In this document: positions 17,041 to 26,900 of the stretch, in pieces
How the letters are laid out: the number at the start of each line of letters is the position of its first letter
Numbering within the stretch: position 1 is the stretch's first letter
From: JBFHIJ01 sp963678775
GTDB taxonomy: Bacteria > Bacteroidota > Ignavibacteria > Kapaibacteriales > UBA2268
Reading direction: 5' to 3'
Assembly (NCBI GenBank): GCA_963678775.2
Contig: CAXXGR010000008.1
Coordinates: 124,001 to 188,000, forward strand
Length of the DNA: 64,000 bases
Made by a program: the position numbers and the translations under genes
The notes under the pieces: model-generated
Database searches by the model: none
Told to the model about the DNA's origin: nothing
What the model saw: only the letters and a program-made list of their open reading frames with translations

Positions 17041-17985
17041 CTACGTTGTAGGTTTGTGATTTAGTAATTTAATCGCTTGCTTGACATGGCCATCGGCTTT
17101 TAAGATTGCGTCCTTTGCTGCATTATAGTCGCAGTCGCCGATTATCATAATCAAAGCAGTTTTTACGTTCCCCTTTGCTGCATTTAAGTAATTTGCAGCC
17201 TCATCATAACTTACACCTGTCAGACTCATAATTGTCTTTTTAGCTCGCTCTTCTAACTTTTTATTAGTAAGCTGCAAATCGACCATTACGTTCCCGTATG
17301 TCTTTCCAAGCTTTATCATAGAAGCGGTAGTAAGCATATTTAATACTAATTTTTGAGCTGTTCCTGATTTCATTCTTGTAGAACCGGAAACTACCTCAGC
17401 CCCTACATTGGGGCATATCATAGTATCTGCTACCACGCCAATCCCTTGGGCCTGCTCCTTAGATACAGTAGTGATAAGAACTGTGTAACAACCTCTTTTA
17501 TGTGCTTCCTGCAACGCCCCCTTTACGAAAGGCGTTCTTCCTGATGCAGCCAACCCTACGACAACATCAGGAGGAGCAATAAGCCTCTCTCTTATCTCAT
17601 TAGCACCATCATCTGGCGAATCCTCAGCGCCTTCCTGTGCTTGGAAGACTGCAGGCTTTCCGCCGGCGATAATTCCCTGAACCATGTGAGGCTCTGTACC
17701 GAAAGTAGGCGGACATTCCGAGGCATCAAGTATGCCAAGTCTTCCGCTTGTGCCGGCACCCACATAAAAGAGTCTGCCCCCTAAGCTAAAAGCTTCTGTA
17801 ATTTTATCTACTGCTTCCGCGATATTTGGTATTTCTTCTTCTACTGCCAAAGCTACTCGCTGATCTTCCTGATTTATCAGTCTAAGTATGCTCATCGTGC
17901 CCTGCTCATCAATCTCTTTAGTAAGTTGATTGACTTGCTCAGTTCTCAAGGAACTTATTTCTTTGAATAACTCGTTTTCAGGCAT
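17041..17985 (-). CDS. murQ: N-acetylmuramic acid 6-phosphate etherase MurQ
   Basis: A 314-residue SIS-fold enzyme that cleaves the D-lactyl ether of MurNAc-6-phosphate to give GlcNAc-6-phosphate in cell-wall recycling. Family motifs are clear: GGRLFYVGAGTSGRLGILDA, SECPPTFGTEPHMVQGIIAGG, VVGLAASGRTPFV and the GAEVVSGSTRMKSGTAQKLV stretch. The length is standard. No other recycling gene (anmK, nagZ, a MurNAc transporter) is beside it; its neighbours are a TPR protein downstream and a lipoprotein upstream. Confidence 0.97.
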   Translation of the reverse strand: MPENELFKEISSLRTEQVNQLTKEIDEQGTMSILRLINQEDQRVALAVEEEIPNIAEAVDKITEAFSLGGRLFYVGAGTSGRLGILDASECPPTFGTEPHMVQGIIAGGKPAVFQAQEGAEDSPDDGANEIRERLIAPPDVVVGLAASGRTPFVKGALQEAHKRGCYTVLITTVSKEQAQGIGVVADTMICPNVGAEVVSGSTRMKSGTAQKLVLNMLTTASMIKLGKTYGNVMVDLQLTNKKLEERAKKTIMSLTGVSYDEAANYLNAAKGNVKTALIMIIGDCDYNAAKDAILKADGHVKQAIKLLNHKPTT

Positions 17986-18100
17986 CTATGTTAAGAAACA
18001 GCAAATTAAATTCCAGTTATGTTTGCAAATAATTTAAAATAAAAATCCGAAATAAAAAAGTAATTGTGTAAAAAATGACCACTTTTGCTGCTTTTATTGT

Positions 18101-18136
18101 AAAAAAAATGCTGTTGTAAAATATTTAACAACAGCA
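18101..18136 (-). terminator. Terminator of the collagen-like lipoprotein gene
   Basis: TGCTGTTGT (18109-18117) pairs with ACAACAGCA (18128-18136), and on the minus strand an eight-base T run follows (complement of 18101-18108). It sits about 30 bases after the lipoprotein stop. Confidence 0.88.
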
Positions 18137-18165
18137 CATCTTTATAATTTATCTATTTGCAACTT

Positions 18166-18753
18166 TTACTTCATGTAAGATTCAACTGACGATTGTAAAG
18201 CCGGTGATAATTTTTCAAGTTCCAAAGCATTAGATACTGCCTGATAGTCATTTACATCAATATTCTTCAATTTGTATGCATACATTGGATATATGATAAC
18301 AATTTTGAAATACATATCATAGCCCGGTGATAATGGCTCAGTCGGGTGACTATCCCACCAGTCAAAATCTATATAGCCATTGTAGTGCGAATACCATATC
18401 TCGTTTGAGAAAAGTACTCCATTTTCTTCTACCAATGTAGTTACCGGCATAGCTTCAAATGTCTCTATACCATTTATAATATTACGTCTATAGCAAAGGA
18501 CAGCTCCGTTATCTACGACATCTTGAGTAACTTCAGGCATTTGTAAAGAATAAAACCATCTGCCTTTATCTCCGGTCGGTGTCCAGTCTTGCATAGCCAT
18601 ATTAAAAAATACAGTTTTCATACCAACATTTCCACCAGTGCCATCCATTCCGTCTAAGCCTCTGGGGCCGGACGGTCCCATAGGGCCTTCGCATGCAGAA
18701 AATATTAAAATAAAAGCCAAGCTTAGGCTCAATAGCATTGTAATCTTTTTCAT
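18166..18753 (-). CDS. Collagen-like lipoprotein
   Basis: A 195-residue protein with a lipoprotein signal peptide (MKKITMLLSLSLAFILIFSAC, lipobox FSAC). The mature N-terminus starts with a short collagen-like GXY run (GPMGPSGPRGLDGMDG) and then a beta-rich domain of about 150 residues with many aromatic residues and no motif that I recognise. Lipoproteins with a brief collagen-like run right after the lipid-bearing Cys are common in Bacteroidota. The GXY run is too short for a stable triple helix on its own. Divergent from tatC. Function unknown. Confidence 0.85.
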   Translation of the reverse strand: MKKITMLLSLSLAFILIFSACEGPMGPSGPRGLDGMDGTGGNVGMKTVFFNMAMQDWTPTGDKGRWFYSLQMPEVTQDVVDNGAVLCYRRNIINGIETFEAMPVTTLVEENGVLFSNEIWYSHYNGYIDFDWWDSHPTEPLSPGYDMYFKIVIIYPMYAYKLKNIDVNDYQAVSNALELEKLSPALQSSVESYMK

Positions 18754-19041
18754 ATTCTATCTCCCATAATTATATATCTGTTTAATCTTACGTATTTTAC
18801 AATGTTTTAGTTGCATAAAATACTGATTAAATGTAAAACAACAAAGAAATGGAAGATAAATATAGGCAAAAAAGCATAACTCCAGTAATTAAAGAAGAGT
18901 TGGCTAGTATTATCTATCAAATTCTATTAGTGAAGTAGTCTTATAATATCCTATCTTAACTATTCCAAGAAACTTATCTCTTAAATATTAAGCTAAAATT
19001 TTATAAATTCGTTTTCCCGTTATGCACATTTTGGAAAGCAG
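18754..19041. other. Divergent intergenic region, no gene seen
   Basis: About 290 AT-rich bases between the divergent lipoprotein and tatC genes. It must contain promoters for both, but I see no convincing match to the TTTG-N19-TAnnTTTG pattern, and no hairpin or short gene. Confidence 0.5.
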
Positions 19042-19773
19042 ATGAAAGAGAAAGAAGAACAAGGCAGAGAACTTGGCTTTTTGGGTCACATGGAAGAGTT
19101 ACGCTCGCGTATAATCAAGGCTTTGCTGTGGCTTATCGTTGGTGTTTCTATTGCTGCTTTTTTCGCTAATGACCTGATTAATTATATTGTTCTGGATCCG
19201 GCTACCTCCCAAGGGCTAAAAATACAGAACTTGAAACCATTTGGTCAGGCATTCTTGTACTTCAAAGTTGTAATTATGGGTGGATTTGTACTCTCTTTTC
19301 CTATGATGCTTAATCAGTTTTGGAAGTTTATAGAGCCGGGATTATATAATAAAGAAAAAAAATGGGCAAGGCGAATTACTGTATTTACCAGTGTATGCTT
19401 CCTCGTAGGCATTGCGTTTGCATACTATGTTATGCTGCCTTCAATGATGAACTTTGCTGCTCATTTTGGCTCTGATCAGATAGAGAACCAGATAGACGTA
19501 AGCGAGTATATGAGTTTCTTTATCATGATTATTCTCGCGTCCGGTTTACTTTTCGAGCTACCCATGATTACTTACGTACTTTCCAAATTAGGTTTTGTGA
19601 CACCTGCTTTTCTACGTAAATATAGACGACACGCTATTGTGATTGTATTGATTTTAGCAGCAGTTATTACACCTACACCTGATCCTGTAACTCAGATGAT
19701 ATTTGCAGCACCACTATTTGTACTTTATGAAATAAGTATTTTTGTATCTAAATTCTCTTATAAAGAAAAATAA
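19042..19773 (+). CDS. tatC: Sec-independent protein translocase TatC
   Basis: A 243-residue polytopic membrane protein of the usual TatC length. It has the N-terminal signature GFLGHMEELRSRIIKALLWL, the first-loop FKVVIMGGFVLSFPMMLNQFWKFIEPGLY region with the conserved P and E, and six hydrophobic segments ending in VLILAAVITPTPDPVTQMIFAAP. TatC recognises twin-arginine signal peptides and moves folded proteins across the inner membrane. TatA/B are not adjacent. The next gene (polyprenyl synthase) follows after 114 bases without a visible terminator. Confidence 0.97.
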   Translation: MKEKEEQGRELGFLGHMEELRSRIIKALLWLIVGVSIAAFFANDLINYIVLDPATSQGLKIQNLKPFGQAFLYFKVVIMGGFVLSFPMMLNQFWKFIEPGLYNKEKKWARRITVFTSVCFLVGIAFAYYVMLPSMMNFAAHFGSDQIENQIDVSEYMSFFIMIILASGLLFELPMITYVLSKLGFVTPAFLRKYRRHAIVIVLILAAVITPTPDPVTQMIFAAPLFVLYEISIFVSKFSYKEK

Positions 19774-19887
19774 GTCTTATTGTTTTTATATTTACGTCCT
19801 TTTATGTTATATTGCTTAGTTAAAAGGTCTAAGAACCTAAAGCATTTAAATTTAATTAATACTTTAGTCGAACGGAAGTGATATAAG

Positions 19888-20862
19888 ATGAGTTTAAGCG
19901 ATATAAGTAGCCCCGTAAAAGAGCATCTTGGAGAATTTAATAAGCACTTTAAAGAGCTTATGAAAACTAATGTAGCTCTACTGGACTTAATAATAAAATA
20001 CCTCTCTCAGAAGAAAGGTAAGCAGATTAGACCAACGTTGGTTTTGCTTGCTGCCGGCACCTGTGGTAGTATCAACGAACGCTCGTACACAGGAGGTGCT
20101 ATGGTAGAGCTCCTACACACTGCTACTCTTATTCACGATGATGTAGTAGACAAATCTGACGAGCGCAGAGGCATGGCTTCCATAAATGCAGAGTGGAATA
20201 ATAAAATTGCAATACTCGTCGGAGACTTTTTGCTTTCAAAAGGTTTGCTTTCAGCTATAGATCAGGATGAATTTGAATTTTTAAGAATTGTTTCCAAAGC
20301 AGTCCGAAGGATCTCAGAAGGCGAATTACTCTCTATCGAAAAAGCCAGATCTCTGGAAGTAGATGAAGATGTTTATTTCAGAATAACTGCTGACAAAACC
20401 GCTTCACTCATGGCTTCATGTTGTGAAATTGGTGCTTTTAGTGCTAATGCTAACGAGCAAGAAAGACAAGCTATGGCAGATTACGGCGAGTTCCTTGGCA
20501 TAGCATTCCAGATAAAAGATGACATCATGGACTATACTTCTAAGAAATTTGCGATAGGCAAACCGGTCGGCAATGACTTAAAAGAAAAAAAGATAACTTT
20601 ACCTCTACTTTATGCGTTTAAACAATCAGAGAGAAGTAAAGTGAAACAGATTATCAAAACTATAAAGAAAAAGAAAGCTACTAAAGACGAAGTAAAAGAG
20701 ATAATCGACTATGTTGTTAACGTTGGTGGTATAGACTACGCAGAAACTAAAGCACAGGAATATATCAATAGAGCTAAAGACGCTATTTCAATCTTTGAGG
20801 ATTCTATATATAAGCAATCAATGATAGACTTAGCTGATTTTGTAATAGCAAGAAAGTCGTAA
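19888..20862 (+). CDS. Trans-polyprenyl diphosphate synthase (octaprenyl/solanesyl type)
   Basis: A 324-residue all-helical prenyltransferase. It has the KGKQIRPTLVLLAAG motif, the first aspartate-rich motif LIHDDVVDKSDERRG, and the second FQIKDDIMDY. These bind Mg2+ and the allylic and homoallylic diphosphates. Members of this clade make the long side chain of menaquinone or ubiquinone. Chain length is set by bulky residues upstream of the first motif (here VELLHTAT, without large aromatics), which fits a long-chain product, but this is an inference. It follows tatC and precedes a BI-1 protein on the same strand. Confidence 0.93.
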   Translation: MSLSDISSPVKEHLGEFNKHFKELMKTNVALLDLIIKYLSQKKGKQIRPTLVLLAAGTCGSINERSYTGGAMVELLHTATLIHDDVVDKSDERRGMASINAEWNNKIAILVGDFLLSKGLLSAIDQDEFEFLRIVSKAVRRISEGELLSIEKARSLEVDEDVYFRITADKTASLMASCCEIGAFSANANEQERQAMADYGEFLGIAFQIKDDIMDYTSKKFAIGKPVGNDLKEKKITLPLLYAFKQSERSKVKQIIKTIKKKKATKDEVKEIIDYVVNVGGIDYAETKAQEYINRAKDAISIFEDSIYKQSMIDLADFVIARKS

Positions 20863-20931
20863 TTTTAGTTGGCTTATTATACTAGTTATAAAACATGGAA
20901 TAAAAATTTATAAACCATTAGCGAGGTCATA

Positions 20932-21636
20932 ATGTATAACGAACATGCTAATCTGAATCAAGAACAATCTAAGGCTATTGAAGAAGCCCAAGTTACATAT
21001 ATGTCTAAAGTATACAGCTGGATGATGGCAGGACTTGCGGTAACAGGAATTACTGCATACTTCATTTATTCTTCTGACTTTATTTACAACCTAAATGGCA
21101 CTATTATGCTATTTTTGATTATTGCACAATTCGGTTTAGTAATTGGCATATCAAAAATGATTAATAGAATTTCGGCATTCACAGCACAAATGCTGTTTTT
21201 ACTATACTCCTTTCTTACCGGCGTAACTTTCTCAGTGCTGTTTATGGCATACTCCGCCAGCAGTCTTTCTAATACATTTTTTATAACTGCCGGGGCATTT
21301 GCCGGGCTTAGTGCTTTTGGGTTTATGACTAAAAAAGACCTCAGTGCTATGGGGCGATTTTTATACATGGCACTTTTTGGCTTAATAATTGCTTTAGTAG
21401 TAAATATGTTTGTAGGAAGTAGTACCTTTGATTTTCTAATCAGTGCTGTGGGGGTTGTTCTGTTTTCAGGACTTACAGCTTATGATACTCAAAAAATCAA
21501 AGAAATGTACTTACTTCAGGAGCAAGGAGAAGAAATGGTTGCCAAAGGTGCTATATTAGGTGCTTTGACATTATATCTTGATTTTGTAAATCTATTCTTG
21601 TTCCTACTAAGGTTTTTAGGTGGTAGCAGAGATTAG
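20932..21636 (+). CDS. Bax inhibitor-1/YccA family membrane protein
   Basis: A 234-residue protein with seven predicted membrane helices and the family's terminal features: an N-terminal cytoplasmic stretch ending in TYMSKVYSWMMAGLAVTG, and the C-terminal GLTAYDTQKIKEMY followed by GALTLYLDFVNLFLFLLRFLGG. The Asp of AYDTQ and the later Asp in LYLDF are the di-aspartyl pH and calcium sensor described for the BsYetJ family. It probably acts as a pH-sensitive calcium leak or a membrane-protein partner of FtsH. The TPR gene follows after 14 bases. Confidence 0.92.
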   Translation: MYNEHANLNQEQSKAIEEAQVTYMSKVYSWMMAGLAVTGITAYFIYSSDFIYNLNGTIMLFLIIAQFGLVIGISKMINRISAFTAQMLFLLYSFLTGVTFSVLFMAYSASSLSNTFFITAGAFAGLSAFGFMTKKDLSAMGRFLYMALFGLIIALVVNMFVGSSTFDFLISAVGVVLFSGLTAYDTQKIKEMYLLQEQGEEMVAKGAILGALTLYLDFVNLFLFLLRFLGGSRD

Positions 21637-21650
21637 GAAAAAAGGAAATT

Positions 21651-23297
21651 ATGCCGGATATTTCGCCATTATTTGCGGTTGAAGCTGAAAAATTATTATC
21701 AGAGGGTAAAACCGATGATGCAATAGAATTATGCGAAAAGGGTATTTTGGTCTATCCGAAATACCCTGTTGCTTTAAGTATACTTGCCAAAGCTTACCGG
21801 ATTAAAGGAGAAATCGATACAGCTAATGAAAAATTGGCTGCTGTTGAGCAGTTCCGACCTAATTATAAAGCTGTAGAAACTACCAAAATTCAAATTGCCC
21901 AGCCTGAATTTAAAATAGAACTCTCGTCAGAAAAAACAGAATCACATGCAGAAGAAAATATAGATACAACTATCTTTGATGCTTCTGAAGAAGCTGATAT
22001 TGATGAAGTTGACTCCCTTGTAGAAGAGGTCATACCAGAAGAAGAAATTGAAACTCCTAAGGTTGAAGAAGAAAATACTGAGGATGATTTTGATATCAAT
22101 CCTGAAGATATTGATGCTATATTCGCTTCTGAAGATGTAAATGCTGAATCTACAGAAACCATATTATCTGAGGAGAATTCTGAATTAAATGAAGAACCTG
22201 CAGAGAATCTAATCATTGAGGGTGAATTTGACCCTATGCTGTTAGATAAAATTGCCGACGACCTCTATGATAAAGATACTCAGGAAGAAGTTGAATTAAC
22301 TTATGATATAAGTGACAATTTGACTGCAGAGTTAGACAATCTGATTGCCGATATAGAAGAAACTAATACCTTAATTGCTGAAGCTACACCAGAAGATAGT
22401 AAGAAGCAGCAGATTACTGCTCATGAGACGACTTCTTCAATCGATTCAATAGAAAACATTAATGAAGTGTCTGATACGCTACAAGCTATTTATGAAGAAC
22501 CTACTGAGTTCGACTTAAATTCTGAATTAGACGATTTAGAATATGATGAAGATTTGGAAGGGGTTTCGGATATACTTAGCCCTTATGACAAAGAGGAAGC
22601 GCTTGAAACTCCGCAAGATATTGAAGAAGAATCCACTGAGTTCGACTTAAATTCTGAATTAGACGATTTAGAATATGATGAAGATTTGGAAGGGGTTTCT
22701 GAAGAACTGAGATTTGATGACGAAGAAACAAAATTAGAAAAAGTTACAACTAATGTAGAAACTGAAGAGGTAGATTTATCTAAACTTCCTAAAAATGCTA
22801 AAATGTCATATTTTATGGATGATTCTGTCTCTGCAATCAGAGCCAAAGATGTAAGCCTTATTCAGGGCTTAACTACTTCTCCGCTACAAGCTGAAAGAAG
22901 CCTCAAGTCACGCAATTATTCCGAGCAGATATTACCGGCATACCCTGCATTTCCTGACAGTATTTCAGTTAATGCAATTACTTCTACACTGGGTAATAAC
23001 TGGGAAGAAAACAGCATAGACCTGGATGATAACGACATAGATCGCAGCGGCGCAGAAGATAACTTCAGCATGCTGGCTGATAAAATCAAAAATCTATCAA
23101 TGCCCAAAATAGAAGAACTTGACTACGGCGACGAAATAGAAGATTATGCTCCTCCTACAATTATTAGCCCGACTATTGCTACTCTGCTTGCTATCCAAGG
23201 CAGAACTAAAGAGGCAATCGCCGCTTATGAAAAGCTTATCTTAGAAGATCCTGATAATGCGGATGCTTATAGAGAAAAGATTGAAGAGTTGGGTTAG
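21651..23297 (+). CDS. Acidic TPR-like protein with internal duplication
   Basis: A 548-residue protein with an N-terminal TPR pair (residues about 8-65, LFAVEAEKLLSEGKTDDAIELCEKG and YPVALSILAKAYRIKGEIDTA) and a C-terminal TPR (about 510-548, LLAIQGRTKEAIAAYEKLILED). The 350-odd residues in between are strongly acidic and low in complexity, so probably disordered, and carry two identical 21-residue blocks (core TEFDLNSELDDLEYDEDLE). There is no signal peptide, so it should be cytoplasmic. The function is unknown; it may be a scaffold. It starts 14 bases after the BI-1 gene, with AAGGAAA as ribosome-binding site. Confidence 0.75.
   Translation: MPDISPLFAVEAEKLLSEGKTDDAIELCEKGILVYPKYPVALSILAKAYRIKGEIDTANEKLAAVEQFRPNYKAVETTKIQIAQPEFKIELSSEKTESHAEENIDTTIFDASEEADIDEVDSLVEEVIPEEEIETPKVEEENTEDDFDINPEDIDAIFASEDVNAESTETILSEENSELNEEPAENLIIEGEFDPMLLDKIADDLYDKDTQEEVELTYDISDNLTAELDNLIADIEETNTLIAEATPEDSKKQQITAHETTSSIDSIENINEVSDTLQAIYEEPTEFDLNSELDDLEYDEDLEGVSDILSPYDKEEALETPQDIEEESTEFDLNSELDDLEYDEDLEGVSEELRFDDEETKLEKVTTNVETEEVDLSKLPKNAKMSYFMDDSVSAIRAKDVSLIQGLTTSPLQAERSLKSRNYSEQILPAYPAFPDSISVNAITSTLGNNWEENSIDLDDNDIDRSGAEDNFSMLADKIKNLSMPKIEELDYGDEIEDYAPPTIISPTIATLLAIQGRTKEAIAAYEKLILEDPDNADAYREKIEELG
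22503..22567 (+). repeat. Exact 65-bp direct repeat, copy 1
   Basis: Identical over 65 bases to 22635-22699, offset 132 bases (44 codons), inside the acidic TPR gene and in frame. The lack of any silent difference suggests a recent tandem duplication or conversion. Confidence 0.9.
22635..22699 (+). repeat. Exact 65-bp direct repeat, copy 2
   Basis: Second copy of the 65-bp repeat at 22503-22567. The sequence between the copies (22568-22634) is not repeated. Confidence 0.9.
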
Positions 23298-23299
23298 TA

Positions 23300-23908
23300 C
23301 TACTTCTCTTTAATAAATCCTTTGTTGTTTATTTTTTCAAGAATATATCGTGCTTCAGCTTCATCTAATCCTGCAGCAAAATGAATAGTTTTAAAACCGT
23401 AATCAAATTTAATGGCTCCAAAATTTTTTGAACCAATCATACTAAGATTTGAAACGGCACCAAAAAATGGGAAACTGTTTGACTGCTGATTTATCTGTAA
23501 ATTTTTAATTTCTTTTGTATAGTATGATTTCTTTGGTGAAAACATAGAAAACTTAGTATCTATGCTTAGCTCTTCTCTATCGAGTTGAATTATTTCCTTA
23601 CCTTTAAACAGCCAAAGCCAGTTTTTTAATGCAAAAAGCCCTCCTACTGTCCACCCCAAGAACCAGATTGAAAGAAAAAGAAAATCGAAAGATAATAATC
23701 CAACATTTTCGATTCCGTCAATGGAAACATGCATTACAGTTGCAAGTAGCATTACAAGAACCATTAACTCTCCAAAAAGCCATGCACACAACCAAAAAGA
23801 TAGAAACAGGAAAACAAACATATTTCTTTTTACAGGGATTTCTATATTAATAGCTCGTAAAGTATCTTCAACTTTAGCTCTACCTTCGTAAGGTTTTTCT
23901 ATTGCCAT
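23300..23908 (-). CDS. Hypothetical membrane protein
   Basis: A 202-residue protein with two strongly hydrophobic helical hairpins (about residues 28-60 and 66-95, with MFVFLFLSFWLCAWLFGEL and FLSIWFLGWTVGGLFAL). A hydrophilic C-terminal half of about 100 residues follows, in which short beta strands such as EIIQLDREELSIDTKFSMF suggest a PH-like fold. I do not recognise the family with certainty. It is the last gene of a minus-strand run that begins with the DUF2279 gene, 38 bases after the giant activase. It converges on the TPR gene, whose stop is at 23297, with almost no space between. Confidence 0.65.
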   Translation of the reverse strand: MAIEKPYEGRAKVEDTLRAINIEIPVKRNMFVFLFLSFWLCAWLFGELMVLVMLLATVMHVSIDGIENVGLLSFDFLFLSIWFLGWTVGGLFALKNWLWLFKGKEIIQLDREELSIDTKFSMFSPKKSYYTKEIKNLQINQQSNSFPFFGAVSNLSMIGSKNFGAIKFDYGFKTIHFAAGLDEAEARYILEKINNKGFIKEK

Positions 23909-23946
23909 TTCATCATTCCAAATTAAATTAGAGAAAACTTCACACC

Positions 23947-26900
23947 TTACAACTTCCCATATCCATTTACTCCGGCTTTCATCATTAGCCCTGCAGCACG
24001 CTCCGCCTGCAGTGTAAAGGTTTCAATGCGGGCTTCTATAACCTGTGGGTAAACGTTGCCATCTGTTTCTATAGTAAGGAATGGAATGTTCATATTTCCA
24101 TTGAACATTTCAGACATTTTATAGCCCGGATTGTGTTTCTGCATTATTTCAAGCTTTTTGGCGACTGTCATTTCAGGAGCAGTGATTGCCTCTGAGAAAC
24201 GGGTAGGCATGCAGCCAAACGGACCTATATTAATAACACCGCAGTATTTATCTAATGTTTCATGCAGTGCTACTCCTAAAGTCAAGCCCGGTTCGCCTTT
24301 GTATTCCAAAGGAAGGATATGTTGGCTGTGGTCTAATAGTGGTGCTATTTCAGTTTTCATATACTGATAATAGCCTGATTTTTCGAGAATTTTCTTTACT
24401 TTTTTCTCAGCACCACGCATAAAGAATTCTCGTACAAATCTCTCAAATTTTTTCTTTACTGATTTCTCAGGTTCTAAAAGATTGATTTTAAGAAGGTAGT
24501 CGACATAAAATACCCATTCACTTATGTAGGCATCTTTCACAACAAAGCCTTTTTTTGCAAATTGTTTGTTGAGCCATTTGTGAGAAAAACCATCTCTTCT
24601 GACATATATCTCCCCTACCAGAGCAATGTATTTAGATTGATTAATAGGTATCCGAGCAGGTACTTTCTCTTTTATTATTTTTGAAAAAGCCTCTAATGAT
24701 GCATAAAGAGAACTTTTATCTTTGATAAATTTTTCTTTTACTTTGTTATACTCTTCGTTAAATATTTCAACACCTTTATCAGGATCAACCGCATTTGCCA
24801 TTATTGCAGAGCGGACATCATCTAACACATCGCTAACTATAATTGCCTGTATAGCAATTTTAGAGAAATCACTCCCGAAACCGGCAAATCCATCTTCGTT
24901 CATGAGGGTAACTTGTGCTACATTTTCTAACTTTTTACTTCTGATAACGTGACGCATAAATACCGGATACTGACCTAATCGGCAGTTGCCAGCTCCCTGC
25001 ACATTGAAAAATGCAACATATTTTTCATCTTTGAGGTGGTTATCTATCCAATCAAGCATTCCGCCCGCCATAAGGATTATTGGGAGGCATTCCTTTCCGT
25101 TAGCCACAGAGCGTCCGTATTTTAGGACTTCAGCGGTCGCTTCCGGTAGTGCGTATGCATTATAGCCGATAGCACGGAAAGCAGCAGCTACCATTTCCGA
25201 AGCTAAATCACCCATGGAAGGAATCAGAATTGCTACTTCAGGACTTTCTAAAGGTATTTTCTTACCATCACTTGCTATAAACCATGACTGCTTATCATCT
25301 AATATTATATCAGCAGCACAGAACTCCTCATCTTTTTCTGTTAGCTGATTCTGTTGAATTTTGCGATAGTTTGAAATTACATCCAATGCAGCATCTATTC
25401 TTGTATTTAAACCTGCATCCGCCGTATGTCCGTCAAGTTCTAAGGTAAGTGAAGGCTTAGTACCCATCATCTCTCTAAACGTCGTTAGAAGCATCGAATC
25501 CGGCCCACAAGAAAAATTGGAAATATAAGTAGCAAATAACTGAGGATGCTTTTGTACTATTTTTGCAGCTTTAAGTATCTTCTTGCCACCCTCCCAGTAC
25601 ATATTGTCCTCTATCAGCAAATCACGATAATCAAATAAGTCAAAAGGTACCACGTACACTCCTTTTGAAGCAAACTTACGTGGTATACCTTTATTTGCTG
25701 TATCAGTAAATGCGTTGTACGGTCTGCCTAAAAGTACAATAGCTGTTCTGCTTGGATCTTCTTCCAACATAGCAAGAAACTTAGTCCCGAGTTTTCGCTT
25801 TTCAGCCTGATACTCATATTGAATTTTAACAGATTCAGTAAAAGCCTGCTCTATTTTAGCTTTATCTTTCACACCCATTTTAAGTGCAGATTCCACAAAT
25901 CTATCTTTTTCTTTGTCTATTCCATTTGCAAAGTTAAGATGTGGAGCAATTACTTTATCTAAATCAACCAAATCCTTAAATGCCTGCTTTAGGTAATATG
26001 TTTCACCTGAAAGAAAAACGCAGGTACAGTTGAAATCTAAACGTTGGTATGCACTTTCTTCTACTTGCATTTCAAATATAGAAGGCACAAAATAATAATC
26101 AGGTGATAAATCTATCAACTCTCTAAAATATCCAAGTGATAGTTGAGCAGGGAAGCAAAAAGAGGTAGCTTCTCTCTCTTGACCTTCCGGATGTAACTTT
26201 TCAGGTAATACGACTTTAAACCCAAGCTTAGTAAAAAAGTTATAGTACAGAGGAAATAAAGTGTGAGTGTGAAAACTTAAATTAATACCTACGGTCGGAG
26301 CATTTTCTTCTGATTCCGATTTTGGGCAAAAGGTTTCGTAAGTAAGTTCATTTCTCAATTTCACATAGTCAAATTCGGTAATATCAGAACGTTCACCGGA
26401 CATATTGTAATACTTGTCGCAAGCGCCACCAAACGGATATATTTTACCTTCTATTTCAATACGAGCAATGCTACATTTCAAATCACATTTTTCTTTACCA
26501 CCATTGCATACAAAGTTTGATTTGTAGCTCACTTCTCTTTGCGATAAGGCTTGTAAGTCAAAAGATTTTTTGGGCATTATCCCAAGTTCTATCCTTTCAG
26601 CTATACCAAGGGCAACACCAAATGCACCCATCAAACCCGGATCAGGCGGAACAATAATATCTGCACCAGTCAAAGCCGCCATGGCAACAGGAATTGCTTT
26701 GTTGTAACAAACACCCCCTTGCATAAATATTTTATTGCCGATATTACGGTTGCCTTTTACTCTATTCACATAATTCATACAAATAGAATAAACCAAACCG
26801 GCAACTACATCTTCTTTGCTAATTCCTTCCTGCAGTGCAGTTTTAATGTCAGAACTAATAAAGGCAGCACACTGGTCACTGAAGTTTGGAGGTCTTTTAG

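Noticed and set aside
22503..22699. Possible CRISPR-like or mobile repeat
   Set aside because: There are only two copies, in frame in a coding region, with no spacer pattern or transposase nearby.
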